From the NCBI GenBank assembly GCA_902629125.1, contig CACOPQ010000003.1, forward strand, positions 62,001 through 126,000: 64,000 nt of DNA, written 5' to 3'. The position numbers and the translations under genes are program-made. The notes under the pieces are model-generated. The model saw only the letters and a list, made by a program, of their open reading frames with translations. It was not told the origin of the DNA and did not search any database. This document shows, piece by piece, positions 51,741-60,868 of this stretch. Source of the DNA: an uncultured Alphaproteobacteria bacterium. Its GTDB lineage: Bacteria; Pseudomonadota; Alphaproteobacteria; Thalassobaculales; Thalassobaculaceae. How positions within the stretch are numbered: the stretch's first letter is position 1; the number at the start of each line of letters is the position of its first letter.

Positions 51741-52796
51741 ATGACAGTAAAATTTGGAATAATAGGTTTGGGAATGATTTCGCGTTTTCATGCACAGGCG
51801 ATAGCAGCAACACCAGGAGCTGAGCTGACCGCTGTTTTATCTCGCGACCTAGCGAAGGCGACGCGTTTTGCGGACGAGTTTCATGCAGCCCCCTATGCAA
51901 ATCTAGATGAATTTCTTGGCCACGTTGGTCTAGACGCAATTAGTATTTGTACGCCTAGTGGAAATCATTTGAAACCTTGCACTGCAGGTGCAAAGGCTGG
52001 AAAACATGTAGTGTGTGAAAAGCCACTTGAAATAAACACGAGTCGAATAGACCAAATGATAAGTATATGCAAAAAGTCCGATGTATTGCTTAGTGGCATT
52101 TTCCCACGGCGATTTAATCCAGCGACGCGAATACTGAAGGATGCAATAAAGAATAATCGGTTTGGTGAAGTTAATATGGCCGATGCTTATATTAAATGGT
52201 GGAGAAGCCAAGATTACTATGACAGTGGCGATTGGCGAGGGACATGGAAACTCGATGGAGGTGGTGCATTAATGAATCAATCCATTCATACTGTAGACCT
52301 GCTGCTTTATCTAATGGGGCCAATCAAAAATGTAAGAGCCGAAACGCGATTACGAGGACATACAGCGATAGAAGTAGAAGATACTGCTGTAGCACTCTGC
52401 GAGTTTGAAGCAGGTGCCCTTGGTGTCATTCAAGGTTCAACCGCTAGTTGGTCGAAAACAGGTCATTCAGCGGAAATACAGATTACAGGTTCGCGTGGTT
52501 CCGTTTTCATGGCGGATGATTATTTTAAAGTTTGGGAATTTGATGATGAAACGGAAGCAGATGACATAATTCGAAAAGAGTTTATGGACCAAAGTAGTCG
52601 TGGAGGTGCTGGGGCTGCCGATCCCTCTGCCATAGATTTTTCCTGGCATGCCCGAAATTATGAAGATATCGTCGCTGCTATTGTCAACAAAGGCGAACCT
52701 AAAATAACTGGTGAGGAGGCCAGACGGGCGGTCGCTCTCATAACTGCGATTTATGAATCAGCGGCATCAGGAGGAAAGCGAGTGGAGGTTAGCTAG
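51741..52796 (+). CDS. Gfo/Idh/MocA family oxidoreductase
   Basis: 351 aa. N-terminal Rossmann domain with GLGMIS at 9-14, then SICTPSGNH and the catalytic-site lysine in CEKPLE (Glu93-Lys94-Pro95). The C-terminal part carries WRGTWKLDGGGALMNQSIHTVDLLLY, with the His of the active site. It oxidises or reduces a sugar, inositol or similar polyol with NAD(P). A TIM-barrel isomerase gene follows with a 2-nt gap, so the two almost surely act together on a sugar-like compound. Confidence 0.93.
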   Translation: MTVKFGIIGLGMISRFHAQAIAATPGAELTAVLSRDLAKATRFADEFHAAPYANLDEFLGHVGLDAISICTPSGNHLKPCTAGAKAGKHVVCEKPLEINTSRIDQMISICKKSDVLLSGIFPRRFNPATRILKDAIKNNRFGEVNMADAYIKWWRSQDYYDSGDWRGTWKLDGGGALMNQSIHTVDLLLYLMGPIKNVRAETRLRGHTAIEVEDTAVALCEFEAGALGVIQGSTASWSKTGHSAEIQITGSRGSVFMADDYFKVWEFDDETEADDIIRKEFMDQSSRGGAGAADPSAIDFSWHARNYEDIVAAIVNKGEPKITGEEARRAVALITAIYESAASGGKRVEVS

Positions 52797-52798
52797 CT

Positions 52799-53680
52799 AT
52801 GTATTTGACCGGATTTGCAGATGAAGTATCCAGCAACATAGAGGATCAAATAAGGGTTACAAAAGAGTTAGGATGGAATGCTATAGAAGCTCGCAGCATC
52901 GGTAAATCAAATATCCATGATATCTCTGATGCTGACTTTGAAAACGTCTGCAAAGTTCTTCTTGATAATGGGATACATATAAACTGCTTTGGTTCAACAA
53001 TTGCTAATTGGAGTAAAAAAATTAGCGACCCATTTGAAATAAGCTTGCAGGAGGTTGAGAGAACAATATCTAGAATGCAGCACTTGAACGTAAAGTTGGT
53101 TCGTATAATGAGTTATGCTCGCTGTCCGGGTAGCGAACAGTATGCAAAGGAACGGTTTCGAAGATTGAAAGTGATTTGCGATAAATTTTTAGACGCTGAA
53201 ATTACGCCGCTCCACGAAAATTGCATGAACTATGGCGGAATGAGTTGGATGCACACGCTTGAGTTGATAAACAACATTCCTGGGATGAGACTAGTATTTG
53301 ATACCGGGAACCCGGTTGTTTCAAAAGATTATTCTAAGACGGAAGATAGGAAACAAGATTCTTTAGAGTTTTTCAAAAAAATACATGAACATGTAGAGCA
53401 TATTCATATTAAAGATGCTTTTTTAGATGGAGATCAGGAATGTTTTGTGTTCCCTGGAGAAGGTGATGCAAAAATCGTAGATATCTTAAAAGAGTTGAAG
53501 CATATGAATTACAATGGAGGAATCTCCATTGAACCCCATATGGCTTCAGTCTTTCACGATCCAGACGCCGGTGCTTCATCCTTTGAAGAGAGCTATAAAA
53601 TTTATATTGAATATGGAAAACGGTTGATGGGCCTGCTTGAGAATATAGATTATCGGCCTTCACCATTTGTTTCTCAATGA
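52799..53680 (+). CDS. Sugar phosphate isomerase/epimerase (AP endonuclease 2 fold)
   Basis: 293 aa TIM barrel of the xylose-isomerase-like superfamily. Predicted metal ligands are Glu140 (LHENCMNYGG), Asp168 (FDTGNP), His203 (HIHIKD) and Glu245 (SIEPHM), all present in the expected order. Relatives isomerise or epimerise keto-sugars, or dehydrate inosose. Its start is 2 nt after the Gfo/Idh stop. A small frame of 32 codons overlaps its stop (ATGA). The pathway (inositol, gluconate, rare sugar) cannot be fixed. Confidence 0.92.
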   Translation: MYLTGFADEVSSNIEDQIRVTKELGWNAIEARSIGKSNIHDISDADFENVCKVLLDNGIHINCFGSTIANWSKKISDPFEISLQEVERTISRMQHLNVKLVRIMSYARCPGSEQYAKERFRRLKVICDKFLDAEITPLHENCMNYGGMSWMHTLELINNIPGMRLVFDTGNPVVSKDYSKTEDRKQDSLEFFKKIHEHVEHIHIKDAFLDGDQECFVFPGEGDAKIVDILKELKHMNYNGGISIEPHMASVFHDPDAGASSFEESYKIYIEYGKRLMGLLENIDYRPSPFVSQ

Positions 53681-53775
53681 GTGAGCCTTTGCCTTCCGTC
53701 TATGGAAAAAAAGTACCCTTGCAGAGAAATAATTTTGCTCTAACTCACGACGGAGTAGTTCGTTTGCTGGGGTAA
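53677..53775 (+). CDS. Possible coupled microprotein, 32 aa
   Basis: ATG 53677 overlaps the stop of the preceding isomerase gene as ATGA, and the frame runs 32 codons to TAA 53773-53775. The product opens MSEPLPSVYGKKVPL and has no membrane segment or recognisable motif. Overlap-coupled starts of this type are normal within this genome (for example 6444 and 39939), but a random frame of this length is also common. Very tentative. Confidence 0.2.
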   Translation: MSEPLPSVYGKKVPLQRNNFALTHDGVVRLLG

Positions 53776-53850
53776 ATACAACAACCTTTTTCACAGTATG
53801 CGAACAGAGATTGAAAAGCATAAAGAAAGATTATAAACCTTTACAATTTA

Positions 53851-53870
53851 CCCGTGGTATTTTGCACGGG
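53851..53870 (+). promoter_or_regulatory. Perfect 6-bp hairpin upstream of the FAD/Fe-S dehydrogenase
   Basis: CCCGTG (53851-53856) and CACGGG (53865-53870) pair perfectly around an 8-nt loop, 40 nt before ATG 53911. It may be an operator half-site pair or a leader hairpin. No T-run follows, so it is not a terminator. Confidence 0.3.
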
Positions 53871-53910
53871 GTCTATAGAGTTTATAAGACGTCGATTGGG
53901 GAACGAGTGA

Positions 53911-56811
53911 ATGCCAGAACCTTTTTCTTATCAATTAGGTGAAAAAGTTTCCACACTGCTCAAGGGCAATGTTGAAGGGCATGTTCACTTTGACCCTTAC
54001 ACACGAGGTAGATATTCAACCGATGCTTCAATCTATCAAATCGCGCCTTTTGGTGTTGTAGTACCAAAGACTATACAGGATTTGGTCTCTACAGTTGAAA
54101 TAGCCGCCGAACATAATATCCCAATATTATCAAGAGGTGGCGGCACGAGCCAGTGTGGTCAGACGGTAAATGAAGCCATCGTTATAGATTGCTCGCAATA
54201 CCTAAATAAAATAGTAAATTTTGATTATGAGAATATGAGAATATCTGTTGAGCCTGGCATCGTTCTTGACCATTTGAATAGCTACTTAAAACCTCATAAT
54301 CTCTTCTTTCCTGTAGATATTTCAACGGCCTCACGAGCAACCATTGGTGGAATGACTGCAAATAACTCCTGTGGAGGACGATCTATCCGCTATGGAATAA
54401 TGGTGGACAATGTTCATTCAATAGACGCGCTTTTGATAAACGGTGAACATGCTCGATTTTCAGATACACCAAGTGACATTAGGCATATTGACGGAACAAA
54501 ACACTATCGCCAATTGGTTAGCTCAGTAAGAGAAATAGCCGAAAGGGAAATGTCAGAATTAGAGACTTATTTCCCGAAGCTGAAAAGGAGGGTGGGCGGT
54601 TATAACTTGGACACCATTGATCCACAAGGCCATAATATGGCCAAGCTGCTTGTTGGATCTGAAGGTACACTTGCAACTTTTAAGAATATAGAGCTTTATC
54701 TGCAGCAGGTACCACAGCATAAGGTTATGGGAGTATGCCATTTCCCGACTTTCTATGCTGCAATGGATGCGGCTCAGCACTTAGTAAAGCTGGGTCCAGT
54801 TGCTGTTGAGTTAATAGATCGGACGATGATCGAACTTGCGAGGAACATCCCAATTTTCAAATCAACGATCGACAGCTTTGTGAAAGGTGAACCTGATGCT
54901 GTGCTGTTAGTTGAATTTTCTGGAGACGATTTAGGACCCTTAAAGGAGAAGTTGCAGGAATTAGATACGATGATGTCCGACTTAGGATATCCAAAAGCGA
55001 TTATCGAGGCGATTGACCCAGTTTTTCAAAGTAAGATAACAGAGGTCCGACAACAGGGCCTAAACATTATGATGTCAATGAAGACGTCAGGAAAACCAGT
55101 GTCTTTTATAGAAGATTGTGCAGTCCCTCTAGAGAATTTAGCTGAATACACCCATCGGTTAACGGAAGTATTCAAAAAGTATGGAACCGATGGAACATGG
55201 TATGCACATGCATCGGTGGGATGCCTTCATGTCAGACCAGTACTGGATATGAAGAAGGGTAAGGATGTTAAAAAAATGCGGGCCATAGCGGAAGAGGCTT
55301 TTGAAATGGTTCGAGAATACAAGGGGTCGCATTCGGGAGAACACGGCGACGGTATAGTTCGTTCTGAATTTCATGAAAAAATGTATGGGGACCGCCTAGT
55401 AAAAGCATTCTCTGAGATTAAGAGCTTATTTGATCCAAGAGGATTATTAAATCCGGGAAGGATTGTCGATCCACCTAAAATGGATGACAGGTCTTTATTT
55501 AGATATAAGCCCAATTATCAAGCGACCGAGATAGCTACAGCATTGGACTGGTCAGATTGGATCGGACTGTCTGGAGCTGTGGAGATGTGTAATAACAACG
55601 GTGCTTGTAGGAAAGTTTCAGCGGGAGTGATGTGTCCCAGTTATCGTGTAACTAAAGATGAAAAGCACGTCACTAGGGGACGGGCCAATACTTTGCGTTT
55701 AGCTCTAAGTGGCCAACTAGGACCCGATGCCATATCTTCGAAGGAAATGTCAGAGACCATGGAGTTGTGTGTGTCTTGCAAGGCATGCCGAAGAGAATGT
55801 CCAACTGGGGTGGACATGGCCAAGATGAAAATTGAACATAAATCTGCTTACGTTCAAAAAAATGGCCTATCAATGAGGGATAGGCTTGTGGGTTACCTTC
55901 CAAAATATGCAAAAATTGCCTCTAAGTATCATTATTTAAGTAACTTAAGGAACAAATTGCCCGGATTGCCGTGGTTGACTGAACAAACATTAGGTTTTTC
56001 GAAAAAACGTACATTACCTGTCTGGAATAAAAATCCCTTCAAAGCTGCTGAGGCAAGCAGGGCAACAAAAGATAAACAAGTGGTTTTAATGGCAGATACA
56101 TTTAATACTTACTTCGAACCTGAAAATTTGCGCTCCGCATTAAGAGTATTAGAAAGGCTAGGGTATCAAGTTCATGTAGTGAACCCGTTGAATGGGAATG
56201 GACAACCACTCTGCTGCGGAAGAACGTATTTCTCTGTTGGTTTAGTTGAAAAGGCTCGCGCGGAGCTAAGTAATCTGATCAGTTATTACCTGCCTTACAT
56301 AGAACAAAACATACCAATTGTTGGTCTTGAACCTTCCTGTTTAAATACACTGCGCGACGAGGCGCTTGCCTTGGGGTTAGGGGCTGATGCAAAAAGGATT
56401 GCCGAAAAGAGTATGATGTTAGAAGGTTTTCTTTTGCAGGAAATTATGCAGAGACGGATCAGTTTTAAACCGGTGGCTTTAGAGCAAAAGGTGCTTTTGC
56501 ATGGGCATTGCCATCAAAAAGCTTTTGGAGATATGAATTCAGTAGAGCAGCTTTTGAGGCAAATTCCAGACCTAGACGTAGATATTATTAATTCTAGTTG
56601 TTGTGGTATGGCAGGAGCGTTTGGTTATGAGGCAGAGCATTATGAAACGTCTATCAAAATGGCGGAATTGGACTTGTTGCCAGCTGTTAGAGATGCTGAT
56701 AAAGACTGCTTAATTGTTGCCGATGGGACCAGCTGCAGACACCAGATAAGTGATGGGGCACACCGTAAAGCCCTTCACGTAGCTCAGGTCTTAGATATGG
56801 TGCTTGAGTGA
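53911..56811 (+). CDS. FAD-binding and Fe-S-binding D-2-hydroxyacid dehydrogenase (DLD/YdiJ-like)
   Basis: 966 aa fusion. About 45-290 is a PCMH-type FAD domain (LSRGGGTSQCGQTV); about 290-530 an FAD-oxidase C-terminal domain; 4Fe-4S motifs follow near 560 (CNNNGACRK) and 619 (CVSCKACRRECPTG); about 720-960 is a GlpC-like CCG region (GLEPSC, HGHCHQKA, SSCCGMAG). It should oxidise a D-2-hydroxyacid (D-lactate, D-2-hydroxyglutarate, glycolate) and pass electrons to the respiratory chain. The size matches YdiJ-like proteins. It precedes a serine-glyoxylate-type aminotransferase by 84 nt, compatible with glycolate/glyoxylate metabolism. Confidence 0.92.
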   Translation: MPEPFSYQLGEKVSTLLKGNVEGHVHFDPYTRGRYSTDASIYQIAPFGVVVPKTIQDLVSTVEIAAEHNIPILSRGGGTSQCGQTVNEAIVIDCSQYLNKIVNFDYENMRISVEPGIVLDHLNSYLKPHNLFFPVDISTASRATIGGMTANNSCGGRSIRYGIMVDNVHSIDALLINGEHARFSDTPSDIRHIDGTKHYRQLVSSVREIAEREMSELETYFPKLKRRVGGYNLDTIDPQGHNMAKLLVGSEGTLATFKNIELYLQQVPQHKVMGVCHFPTFYAAMDAAQHLVKLGPVAVELIDRTMIELARNIPIFKSTIDSFVKGEPDAVLLVEFSGDDLGPLKEKLQELDTMMSDLGYPKAIIEAIDPVFQSKITEVRQQGLNIMMSMKTSGKPVSFIEDCAVPLENLAEYTHRLTEVFKKYGTDGTWYAHASVGCLHVRPVLDMKKGKDVKKMRAIAEEAFEMVREYKGSHSGEHGDGIVRSEFHEKMYGDRLVKAFSEIKSLFDPRGLLNPGRIVDPPKMDDRSLFRYKPNYQATEIATALDWSDWIGLSGAVEMCNNNGACRKVSAGVMCPSYRVTKDEKHVTRGRANTLRLALSGQLGPDAISSKEMSETMELCVSCKACRRECPTGVDMAKMKIEHKSAYVQKNGLSMRDRLVGYLPKYAKIASKYHYLSNLRNKLPGLPWLTEQTLGFSKKRTLPVWNKNPFKAAEASRATKDKQVVLMADTFNTYFEPENLRSALRVLERLGYQVHVVNPLNGNGQPLCCGRTYFSVGLVEKARAELSNLISYYLPYIEQNIPIVGLEPSCLNTLRDEALALGLGADAKRIAEKSMMLEGFLLQEIMQRRISFKPVALEQKVLLHGHCHQKAFGDMNSVEQLLRQIPDLDVDIINSSCCGMAGAFGYEAEHYETSIKMAELDLLPAVRDADKDCLIVADGTSCRHQISDGAHRKALHVAQVLDMVLE

Positions 56812-56895
56812 CATACTTAATTTTGCATTATCATTGCAGTTGAAAGAGGAATAATACTTTCGCTTAGATGTTAAAATCATAGATAGGAAACAAAC

Positions 56896-58062
56896 ATGAG
56901 TTACAAGGCAGGTCCCCATTTTCTGCAAATTCCTGGTCCTAGCAATATTCCAGGTCGTGTCCTGAGAGCAATTGAACGACCAACTATGGATCATAGGGGG
57001 CCTAGTTTCCAGGACTTGGCCGTTGAGGTACTTGAAAAAATAAAGCCGATTTTCAAAACCTCGCAACCAGTGGTCGTTTTTCCCTCGTCGGGAACCGGCG
57101 CTTGGGAGGCAGCGCTAGTTAATACGCTTTCTCCAGGTGATAAGGTTTTGATGTATGAGACAGGACAATTCTCTAACTTATGGATTGAGTTGGCAAGCCG
57201 GCTTGGACTTAAACCCGAAATTTGTGAGGGCGACTGGCGTGGGGGAGCTATAGCTGAAGTGATAGAGGAAAGGCTGCTCGCAGATACAACAAAGCAGATC
57301 AAGGCAGTTTGTATTGTGCATAACGAAACCTCTACGGGGGCCCTATCGAATGTAGAAGCGGTACGAGATGCTATCGATAATGCAAAACATCCGGCCCTAT
57401 TTCTAGTAGATACAATTTCTGGTTTAGGATCTGCAGATTACAAACACGATGATTGGGGTGTAGATGTAACAATTACCGGGTCTCAAAAAGGTTTGATGCT
57501 GCCTCCTGGTCTTGGTTTTAATGCTATTAGTGAGAAAGCTGTCGCGGCAAGTAAGTCAGCTAAGCTTCCTCGATCCTATTGGGATTGGACAAGTCAATTA
57601 GCCAATAATCCGTCGGGAAACTTCCCTTACACACCTGCGACTAATTTACTTTATGGGTTGCTGGAGGCCTGCGACATGCTTATGGAAGAGGGCTTAGAAA
57701 ATGTCTTTGCTAGGCATGAAAGGCACGCAGAGGCAACCAGGCGTGCGGTAAGAACCTGGGGGTTTGAAATTCAATGTTCTGAACCGAAGGAGTACAGCCC
57801 GGTTTTGACAGGAGTTATAATGCCAAGTGGCCATGATGCGGATGCTCTGCGTTCTATCATTCTCGAAAAATACAATATGTCTCTTGGGGCAGGTCTCGGT
57901 AAAATCAAAGGGAAAGTTTTTCGAATCGGACATTTAGGTGATTTCAACGATTTGATGTTGATGGGGACGTTATCCGGCGTGGAGATGGGTTTGGCCTCGG
58001 CAGGAGTTCCCCACAATAAGGGTGGCGCTCAAGCTGCGCTGGATTTTCTGGCCGGTAATTAA
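56896..58062 (+). CDS. Class V aminotransferase, serine-glyoxylate/alanine-glyoxylate type
   Basis: 388 aa PLP enzyme, fold type I. The PLP lysine is Lys198 in TGSQKGLM; other segments are PGPSNIPGRVLRA (13-25), DHRGPSF (32-38), FPSSGTGAWEA (62-72) and VDTISGLGS (171-179), all family hallmarks. It transfers the amino group of serine (or alanine) to glyoxylate, giving glycine and hydroxypyruvate, in the serine cycle or glyoxylate detoxification. No other serine-cycle gene is in the window. The flavoprotein upstream may generate its oxoacid substrate. Confidence 0.92.
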   Translation: MSYKAGPHFLQIPGPSNIPGRVLRAIERPTMDHRGPSFQDLAVEVLEKIKPIFKTSQPVVVFPSSGTGAWEAALVNTLSPGDKVLMYETGQFSNLWIELASRLGLKPEICEGDWRGGAIAEVIEERLLADTTKQIKAVCIVHNETSTGALSNVEAVRDAIDNAKHPALFLVDTISGLGSADYKHDDWGVDVTITGSQKGLMLPPGLGFNAISEKAVAASKSAKLPRSYWDWTSQLANNPSGNFPYTPATNLLYGLLEACDMLMEEGLENVFARHERHAEATRRAVRTWGFEIQCSEPKEYSPVLTGVIMPSGHDADALRSIILEKYNMSLGAGLGKIKGKVFRIGHLGDFNDLMLMGTLSGVEMGLASAGVPHNKGGAQAALDFLAGN

Positions 58063-58290
58063 CTTACCTAAGGCTAAAAATATGTCTTCAGGCTTATTCT
58101 AACCCAAGATATAATTTTTCGTTAAGTTGAGTGTTAGAATTTGTTTGAACACAATCACGGTGTATTCTATAACTAAAAGCCGCCGAAATTCTGCGGTATT
58201 TTGATGTTTTTTTGTAGTTAATTGGGGGAACGATACCGATGACTGCGAAAAAAGGCCAACTTTGGTGTCCTTTATTGGGAGTGTTTCTAA

Positions 58291-60162
58291 ATGGATGAAA
58301 AACGGCTGATCGAGGTTGATGATCTTAGGGTTTATTTTCCTTTAGAGGATGAAACCGTCAAGGCAGTTGAAGGGGTGTCCTGGCATATCGATAAAGGCGA
58401 AACACTTGCGGTAGTCGGCGAATCTGGATCAGGAAAATCTGTGACGGCAATGTCCCTGATGCGGCTAACCGATTATGCTGGTGGAAAAATTATGTCTGGC
58501 ACGGCGAATTTCCGCCGAAAGAATGGCAGTGCCGTGGATTTGGCCAGCGAGCAGCAGGATGTAATGCGAGATATACGCGGTAATGACATCTCTATGATTT
58601 TTCAGGAGCCAATGACTTCCCTTAACCCGGTGTTTACTGTAGGAATGCAGATAGCTGAAGCTATAATTCTCCATCAGGGAAAGACAGAGGAAGAAGCCTT
58701 AGAAATGGCTCTGGAAATGTTAAAGCTCGTGCGTATTCCAGAACCAGAAAAACAACTTACCCAATATCCGCACCAGCTGTCTGGCGGGATGCGACAAAGA
58801 GTTATGATAGCGATGGCACTCAGCTGTAGACCGTCGCTTCTAATAGCAGATGAGCCAACAACCGCGCTCGACGTCACAATACAGGCCCAAATCCTGGGCC
58901 TGATAAAGAAATTACAACAAGATATTGGCATGTCAGTGATGTTTATCACACACGACATGGGGGTGGTTGCCGAGGTTGCGGATAGGGTGGTTGTCATGCT
59001 TCGCGGGGAAAAGGTTGAAGAAGGCCCAGCAGCGGAAATCTTTCATAACCCACAGCATCCGTATACCAAAGCGTTGTTGTCGGCTGTACCTCGCCTTGGC
59101 AGCATGAATGGCCGAAAACTCCCTGCCAAATTTGCAAATGTTGACATTAGTCGGGCCGAAGGCGATGAGGTAAAAGAGCAAACTGGAGGGGAAAAACTAT
59201 TAGATATCAGAGATACGGTAAGGCGAGAAGATGCACCTCTCCTTGAAGTTGAAGGACTTACAACGCGTTTTGATATCAGAAAAGGACTTTTCGGAACTGC
59301 TACAGGTCGTATCCATGCAGTTGAAGGGATCAACTTTTCCTTGCAACCCGGGGAGACGCTGGCGCTTGTTGGTGAAAGTGGTTGCGGGAAGTCAACTACT
59401 GGCAGAAGCATTATTAGGTTAGAGGAGCCGACTAGGGGAAGCGTCAAGTTTGAAGGTCAGGAGTTGACGAAACTTAACGCAAAGCAAATGCGGCCCTACC
59501 GTCGTCAAATGCAGATGATCTTCCAAGACCCTTTCGCCTCCTTAAACCCGCGAATGACAGTAGGCGACGCTATAGCGGAACCAATTATTGTGCACGAACT
59601 TGCTAAGGGCCAGGAGGCGCGGGCTCGCGTTGCTAGCTTGCTGCAAAGAGTGGGCTTAGAGCCTGAACATGCCGCTAGGTATCCTCACGAATTTTCAGGC
59701 GGACAGCGTCAACGTCTATGTATAGCTAGGGCCCTCGGATTAGAACCACAGCTAATTATAGCTGACGAGGCCGTGTCGGCGCTCGACGTTTCAATTCAGG
59801 CACAGGTCATTAACCTAATGATGGACTTGCAGGAAGAGTTTGGATTGTCCTATCTATTTATTAGCCACGACATGGCGGTTGTAGAAAGAGTGAGCCATCG
59901 AGTAGCGGTTATGTATTTGGGTGAGATAGTTGAACTTGGAATGCGCGGGCAGGTTTTCGAGAACCCTCAGCATCCCTATACCAAAAAGCTTATGTCCGCT
60001 GTGCCTGTAGCCGATCCAAATCTACGCAAAAAAGAACTCAACCTAATGACAGATGAGATTCCAAGTCCATTAAAACCAATTGGCTTTGAACCAGAAGACT
60101 ATGAGTTAGTTAGTGTCGACGAAGGCCATTACGTGAAGCCATTTGATGGGATGGCGGCCTAA
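58291..60162 (+). CDS. Fused two-domain ABC ATPase of a dipeptide/oligopeptide transporter (DppD-DppF fusion)
   Basis: 623 aa carrying two complete ATPase domains. First Walker A GESGSGKS is at 43-50, signature LSGGMRQR near 163, Walker B LLIADEPTTALD; second Walker A GESGCGKS near 364, signature FSGGQRQR, Walker B LIIADEAVSALD. Each is followed by the oligopeptide-transporter C-terminal cluster HPYTKALLSAVP / HPYTKKLMSAVP. Such fusions (GsiA-like) power peptide or glutathione uptake. Its permeases and binding protein are probably the minus-strand genes at 61842-64000. It has Asp rather than Glu in no key position that I can see. Confidence 0.95.
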   Translation: MDEKRLIEVDDLRVYFPLEDETVKAVEGVSWHIDKGETLAVVGESGSGKSVTAMSLMRLTDYAGGKIMSGTANFRRKNGSAVDLASEQQDVMRDIRGNDISMIFQEPMTSLNPVFTVGMQIAEAIILHQGKTEEEALEMALEMLKLVRIPEPEKQLTQYPHQLSGGMRQRVMIAMALSCRPSLLIADEPTTALDVTIQAQILGLIKKLQQDIGMSVMFITHDMGVVAEVADRVVVMLRGEKVEEGPAAEIFHNPQHPYTKALLSAVPRLGSMNGRKLPAKFANVDISRAEGDEVKEQTGGEKLLDIRDTVRREDAPLLEVEGLTTRFDIRKGLFGTATGRIHAVEGINFSLQPGETLALVGESGCGKSTTGRSIIRLEEPTRGSVKFEGQELTKLNAKQMRPYRRQMQMIFQDPFASLNPRMTVGDAIAEPIIVHELAKGQEARARVASLLQRVGLEPEHAARYPHEFSGGQRQRLCIARALGLEPQLIIADEAVSALDVSIQAQVINLMMDLQEEFGLSYLFISHDMAVVERVSHRVAVMYLGEIVELGMRGQVFENPQHPYTKKLMSAVPVADPNLRKKELNLMTDEIPSPLKPIGFEPEDYELVSVDEGHYVKPFDGMAA

Positions 60163-60223
60163 ACAGAAAGCTATGCCCATAACTAAATCGGTATTGTGAT
60201 CAGTTTAGAGGGCTGTCGAGGTA

Positions 60224-60868
60224 ATGGCTTTGAGAGTGAAACTTGCCTTCACGTGCCTAACTACATTTGTGTTCCTGGCCTCTATCCATCTAACCCCCGG
60301 TTTGGCTCAGTCAAAATGGTCGACACCCGCTCAAGTGGAGGGTCCTTACTATCCCCGAACCAAACCAAAAGAGGTTGATTCTAATCTTTTAGATTTTCTA
60401 GGTAGAGGGTTGCCAGATGGGGAACCTCTTCAATTGAAAGGAAGAGTTTTTGATCAAAAGGGTGTCTTGATAGAAGGGGCAAGGGTTGAAATATGGCAAA
60501 ACGACAACAATGGTATCTACAATCACCATAAAGCTCCAAACAGAGAAAAATTTGATCGGCGATTTCAAGGTTTTGGATCTTTCGTCACCAAGAAAGATGG
60601 GCGTTACAATTTTATAACACTTGTGCCAGTGCCAGATCATAAACGACCGCCTCATATTCATGTAAAAATATTTAGAGGGCAAAAAGAAATTCTAACGACA
60701 CAATTGTATATTAAGGACCATCCTGAGAATAATCGTGATGGCTTGCTATCGCTAATGCTCTATCCTGGACAACATAAGTTACTTATCGAACTGAAAGACG
60801 CAGTTATTAAACCAGGTTTGCGCGGAAAGCTTGGGGTATACGACTTCGTACTGTCCAAAAACTTCTAA
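60224..60868 (+). CDS. Secreted intradiol ring-cleavage dioxygenase family protein
   Basis: 214 aa with an N-terminal signal peptide (about 1-28, FTCLTTFVFLASIHLTPGLAQ). The intradiol dioxygenase fold keeps all four Fe(III) ligands: Tyr99 (GIYNHH), Tyr128 (GRYNF), His144 and His146 (PPHIHVKIF). VEGPYYP at 38-44 and RVEIWQNDNNGIY are typical. Cytoplasmic relatives split catechols; exported ones act on unknown aromatic or polyphenolic substrates outside. It lies 61 nt after the ABC ATPase gene and overlaps the MBL gene end by 4 nt on the other strand. Confidence 0.9.
   Translation: MALRVKLAFTCLTTFVFLASIHLTPGLAQSKWSTPAQVEGPYYPRTKPKEVDSNLLDFLGRGLPDGEPLQLKGRVFDQKGVLIEGARVEIWQNDNNGIYNHHKAPNREKFDRRFQGFGSFVTKKDGRYNFITLVPVPDHKRPPHIHVKIFRGQKEILTTQLYIKDHPENNRDGLLSLMLYPGQHKLLIELKDAVIKPGLRGKLGVYDFVLSKNF

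Noticed and set aside
58183-58218. Weak CCGC/GCGG hairpin with T-rich tail after the aminotransferase gene
   Set aside because: Only four base pairs; not enough to call a terminator.
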